NCBI GenBank assembly: GCA_944324375.1
Contig: CALUWB010000021.1
Coordinates: forward strand, 1-32,071
Length of the DNA: 32,071 nt
Reading direction: 5' to 3'
Origin: Candidatus Gastranaerophilales bacterium
Lineage (GTDB): Bacteria; Cyanobacteriota; Vampirovibrionia; Gastranaerophilales; Gastranaerophilaceae
Shown here one piece after another: positions 30,402 through 32,071 of this stretch (position 1 is its first letter; each line of letters begins with the position of its first letter). Under the pieces are notes generated by a model. That model was not told the DNA's origin, ran no database searches, and was given only the letters and a program-made list of their open reading frames with translations. The position numbers and the translations under genes are program-made.

Positions 30402-31613
30402 TTAAATAAATGCTTTATGATAAATCTTTTTACCTTTTTTAATTTTTATCCCGTTTTCTAAATCTTGCTTAGATAATTTATAATCAATTCCTGGGACTTT
30501 ATTTTCATTAATACTAACCCCGTTTTGTTGTATTAATCTTTTAGCTTCACCTTTACTTGCGCATAGTCCACATTGAACTAAAACATCTGTAAATAAAATG
30601 TTCTCACCATCCATTTGAATTTGAGTTGACGGCATATTTGAATCATCACCACCTGAAACAAATAAAGCTCTGGCAGAATTTTGAGCAATAATAGCTTCAT
30701 CTTCTCCATGAATCATTTTAGTAAGTTCAAATGCTAAAATTTCCTTTGCCTTATTTAAATCAGCGCCTTCCCATTTTGCCATTTCTTCGATTTGTTCAAG
30801 AGGTAGGAATGTTAATAATTTAAGACATTTTATTACATCAGCATCTTCAACATTTCTCCAATATTGATAGAAATCATAAACAGAAGTTTTATTTTTGTCT
30901 AACCAAACAGCCCCAGATGCAGTTTTACCCATCTTTTTACCTTGAGAATTCATTAATAAAGTAATTGTCATAGAATGAGCATCACGACCTGTTTTCTTTC
31001 TAATAAGGTCACTACCTGCAAGCATATTTGACCATTGATCATCCCCACCAAATTGTAAGTTACAATCATAATGAGTATTTAAGTAATAAAAATCATAAGC
31101 TTGCATAATCATATAATTGAATTCTAAAAAGCTTAAACCTTTTTCCATTCTTTGTTTATAACATTCAGCTCTAAGCATATTATTAACAGAAAAACACGCT
31201 CCAACATCTCTTAATAATTCAATATAATTAAGATTTAATAACCAATCAGCATTATTAACCATAATAGCTTTGCCTTCGCCAAACTCAATAAATTTTTCCA
31301 TTTGCTTTTTAAAGCATTCACAATTATGATCAATAGTCTCTTTTGTCATCATTGAACGCATATCAGTTCTACCAGAAGGATCACCAATATGGCCTGTTCC
31401 ACCACCAATTAAAACAACAGGAGTATTATTAGCCATTTGTAATCTCTTCATTAAACAAAGAGCCATAAAATGACCAACATGCAAAGAATCAGCAGTAGGA
31501 TCAAACCCTATATAAAATTTAGCTTTCCCACTATTAATTAAGTTTTTAACTTCTTCTTCATTAGTAATTTGAGCTATTAAACCTCTAGCTTGTAATTCTT
31601 CGTAAATATTCAT
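30402..31613 (-). CDS. tyrS: tyrosyl-tRNA synthetase
   Basis: 403-residue class I synthetase. YIGFDPTADSLHVGHF (34-49) holds the HIGH-type motif HVGH; IGGGTGHIGDPSGR (69-82) and QFGGDDQWSNMLAG (187-200) belong to the Tyr/AMP pocket; KMGKT (227-231) is the KMSKS loop. The C-terminal ~65 residues are an S4 RNA-binding domain (LVQCGLCASKGEAKRLIQQNGVSINENKV). KMGKT and the overall layout are of the TyrZ/long-branch bacterial type. AAAGGAG before ATG and TATAAT at 31633-31638 support the start. Upstream lies a structured region that might be a leader. Confidence 0.98.
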   Translation of the reverse strand: MNIYEELQARGLIAQITNEEEVKNLINSGKAKFYIGFDPTADSLHVGHFMALCLMKRLQMANNTPVVLIGGGTGHIGDPSGRTDMRSMMTKETIDHNCECFKKQMEKFIEFGEGKAIMVNNADWLLNLNYIELLRDVGACFSVNNMLRAECYKQRMEKGLSFLEFNYMIMQAYDFYYLNTHYDCNLQFGGDDQWSNMLAGSDLIRKKTGRDAHSMTITLLMNSQGKKMGKTASGAVWLDKNKTSVYDFYQYWRNVEDADVIKCLKLLTFLPLEQIEEMAKWEGADLNKAKEILAFELTKMIHGEDEAIIAQNSARALFVSGGDDSNMPSTQIQMDGENILFTDVLVQCGLCASKGEAKRLIQQNGVSINENKVPGIDYKLSKQDLENGIKIKKGKKIYHKAFI

Positions 31614-32071
31614 AATATCTCCTTTTAATTTAATTATACATAAAACGAAAATATTTACATATTTATTAATTCAAAATAAAAAATAAACCCTCATAACTCG
31701 TTTTGAAACAGAAGTCAAGTAGGGATAAATATAAATATAAAAAAATATTATTTCCAGTAAACTTTGAAGTTTTCAATTTCTTCAAAAGTTTTGTGATAAT
31801 CACCCTTAAAACAAATTATCCTATCTCAATATCCCAGAAACCTATTAATGATACATGTACTCAGTGGACTGGGACCATCAGCCTATATCTATTCAGTTAA
31901 AAATGTAATTTATCTTAATTTGTTCTTTTTTAATACCTCCTTATTAACTTTTACATACACATTAATCGCTCTTGTAGCAATAAAAGTCAAGTCATTTGCT
32001 CAAAACTTTTTATTAAGAACTTATTAAGAATAAACACCACAAAATTGACAAAGTGTCTGCTATAGTTTACA
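31614..32071. other. 458-base gene-free region with hairpins upstream of tyrS
   Basis: No credible gene. AAACTTTGAAG (31759-31769) pairs with CTTCAAAAGTTT (31780-31791) with one bulge; next to it GATAAT (31795-31800) pairs with ATTATC (31815-31820), and GTGATAATCAC (31793-31803) is a near-palindrome. On the minus strand the first hairpin is followed after about a dozen bases by a T7 run. CCTCCTT (31936-31942) gives an AAGGAGG on the minus strand with no start codon after it. TTATTAAGAAC/T is tandemly doubled at 32010-32031. TTGACA at 32045-32050 with TACA 17 bases later looks like a plus-strand promoter cut by the window end. Confidence 0.6.
31633..31638 (-). promoter_or_regulatory. likely -10 box of tyrS
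   Basis: Minus-strand TATAAT 19 bases upstream of the tyrS ATG, preceded directly by TG. The -35 region is poor. The start would lie just before the AAGGAG site, giving a short leader; a more distant promoter near 32040 is an alternative. Confidence 0.5.

Noticed and set aside
31690-31860. T-box riboswitch for tyrS
   Set aside because: AGGGTGATTATCAC resembles the T-box but the UGGN that pairs with the tRNA end is absent and no Stem I motifs were identified; reported only as an unexplained structured region.
31703-31900. 65-codon plus-strand ORF in the gene-free right end
   Set aside because: No ribosome site, no protein-like composition, and it covers hairpin-forming sequence.

Overview
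This is about 32 kb of low-G+C chromosomal DNA (roughly 30% by eye) packed with short operons on both strands. Gene content is that of a Gram-negative-type bacterium: an ADP-heptose:LPS glycosyltransferase, a class A penicillin-binding protein, an FtsB/DivIC-like division protein, a secreted protein with a beta-rich, outer-membrane-like C-terminus, a YqeG phosphatase and a U32 tRNA-modification protein. Three unrelated uncharacterised proteins carry a short H/S-F-K/G motif that I associate with gut Gastranaerophilales (Melainabacteria, non-photosynthetic relatives of Cyanobacteria). That assignment is inference. No phage, transposase, CRISPR or recognised defence genes are present.

Layout. 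1-500: two copies of a structured ~216-bp repeat, each joined at a duplicated 3' end of the tRNA-Lys(CTT) gene at 429-500. 631-4127 (minus): operon of a class A PBP, a degenerate stand-alone AICAR-transformylase-like protein containing an A15 tract, and a small unknown protein. 4195-4593: a cysteine-cluster protein. 4594-8361 (minus): histidine kinase, single-domain response regulator and a PilB/GspE-like ATPase with altered catalytic boxes. 8567-10277 (minus): U32 protein and YqeG-type HAD phosphatase. 10340-16895: housekeeping and small-molecule genes (PPP phosphatase, DUF4186, GNAT, hexapeptide acetyltransferase, ZIP transporter, 3-methyladenine glycosylase, orphan histidine kinase, XRE regulator, SGNH hydrolase). 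16876-21034 (minus): DJ-1/PfpI, membrane-anchored phosphoesterase, secreted TPR protein, spermidine synthase, HIT protein. 21154-24977: a kinase-like unknown, a regulator made of four GntR-type winged helices, and an unknown membrane protein preceded by a 29-codon ORF and an attenuator-like leader. 25389-28253: tRNA-Cys, secreted protein, FtsB-like protein, cytoplasmic TPR protein. 28256-31613 (minus): two glycosyltransferases, tRNA-Gly(CCC), tyrS. The last ~460 bp hold no gene but contain structured sequence and a promoter reading out of the window.

Themes. Several operon-leading genes lack a Shine-Dalgarno sequence and have a -10-like hexamer about 6 nt before ATG, suggesting leaderless mRNAs, whereas operon-internal genes usually have a clear AGGAG-type site. 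Several proteins keep a fold but lose expected catalytic residues (PurH-like, PilB-like, PPP phosphatase, pseudo-receiver), so the region is rich in repurposed enzymes. The best candidates for undescribed biology are the tRNA-Lys-linked repeat array, the leader at 25176-25320, the HK-RR-ATPase operon and the four-winged-helix regulator.
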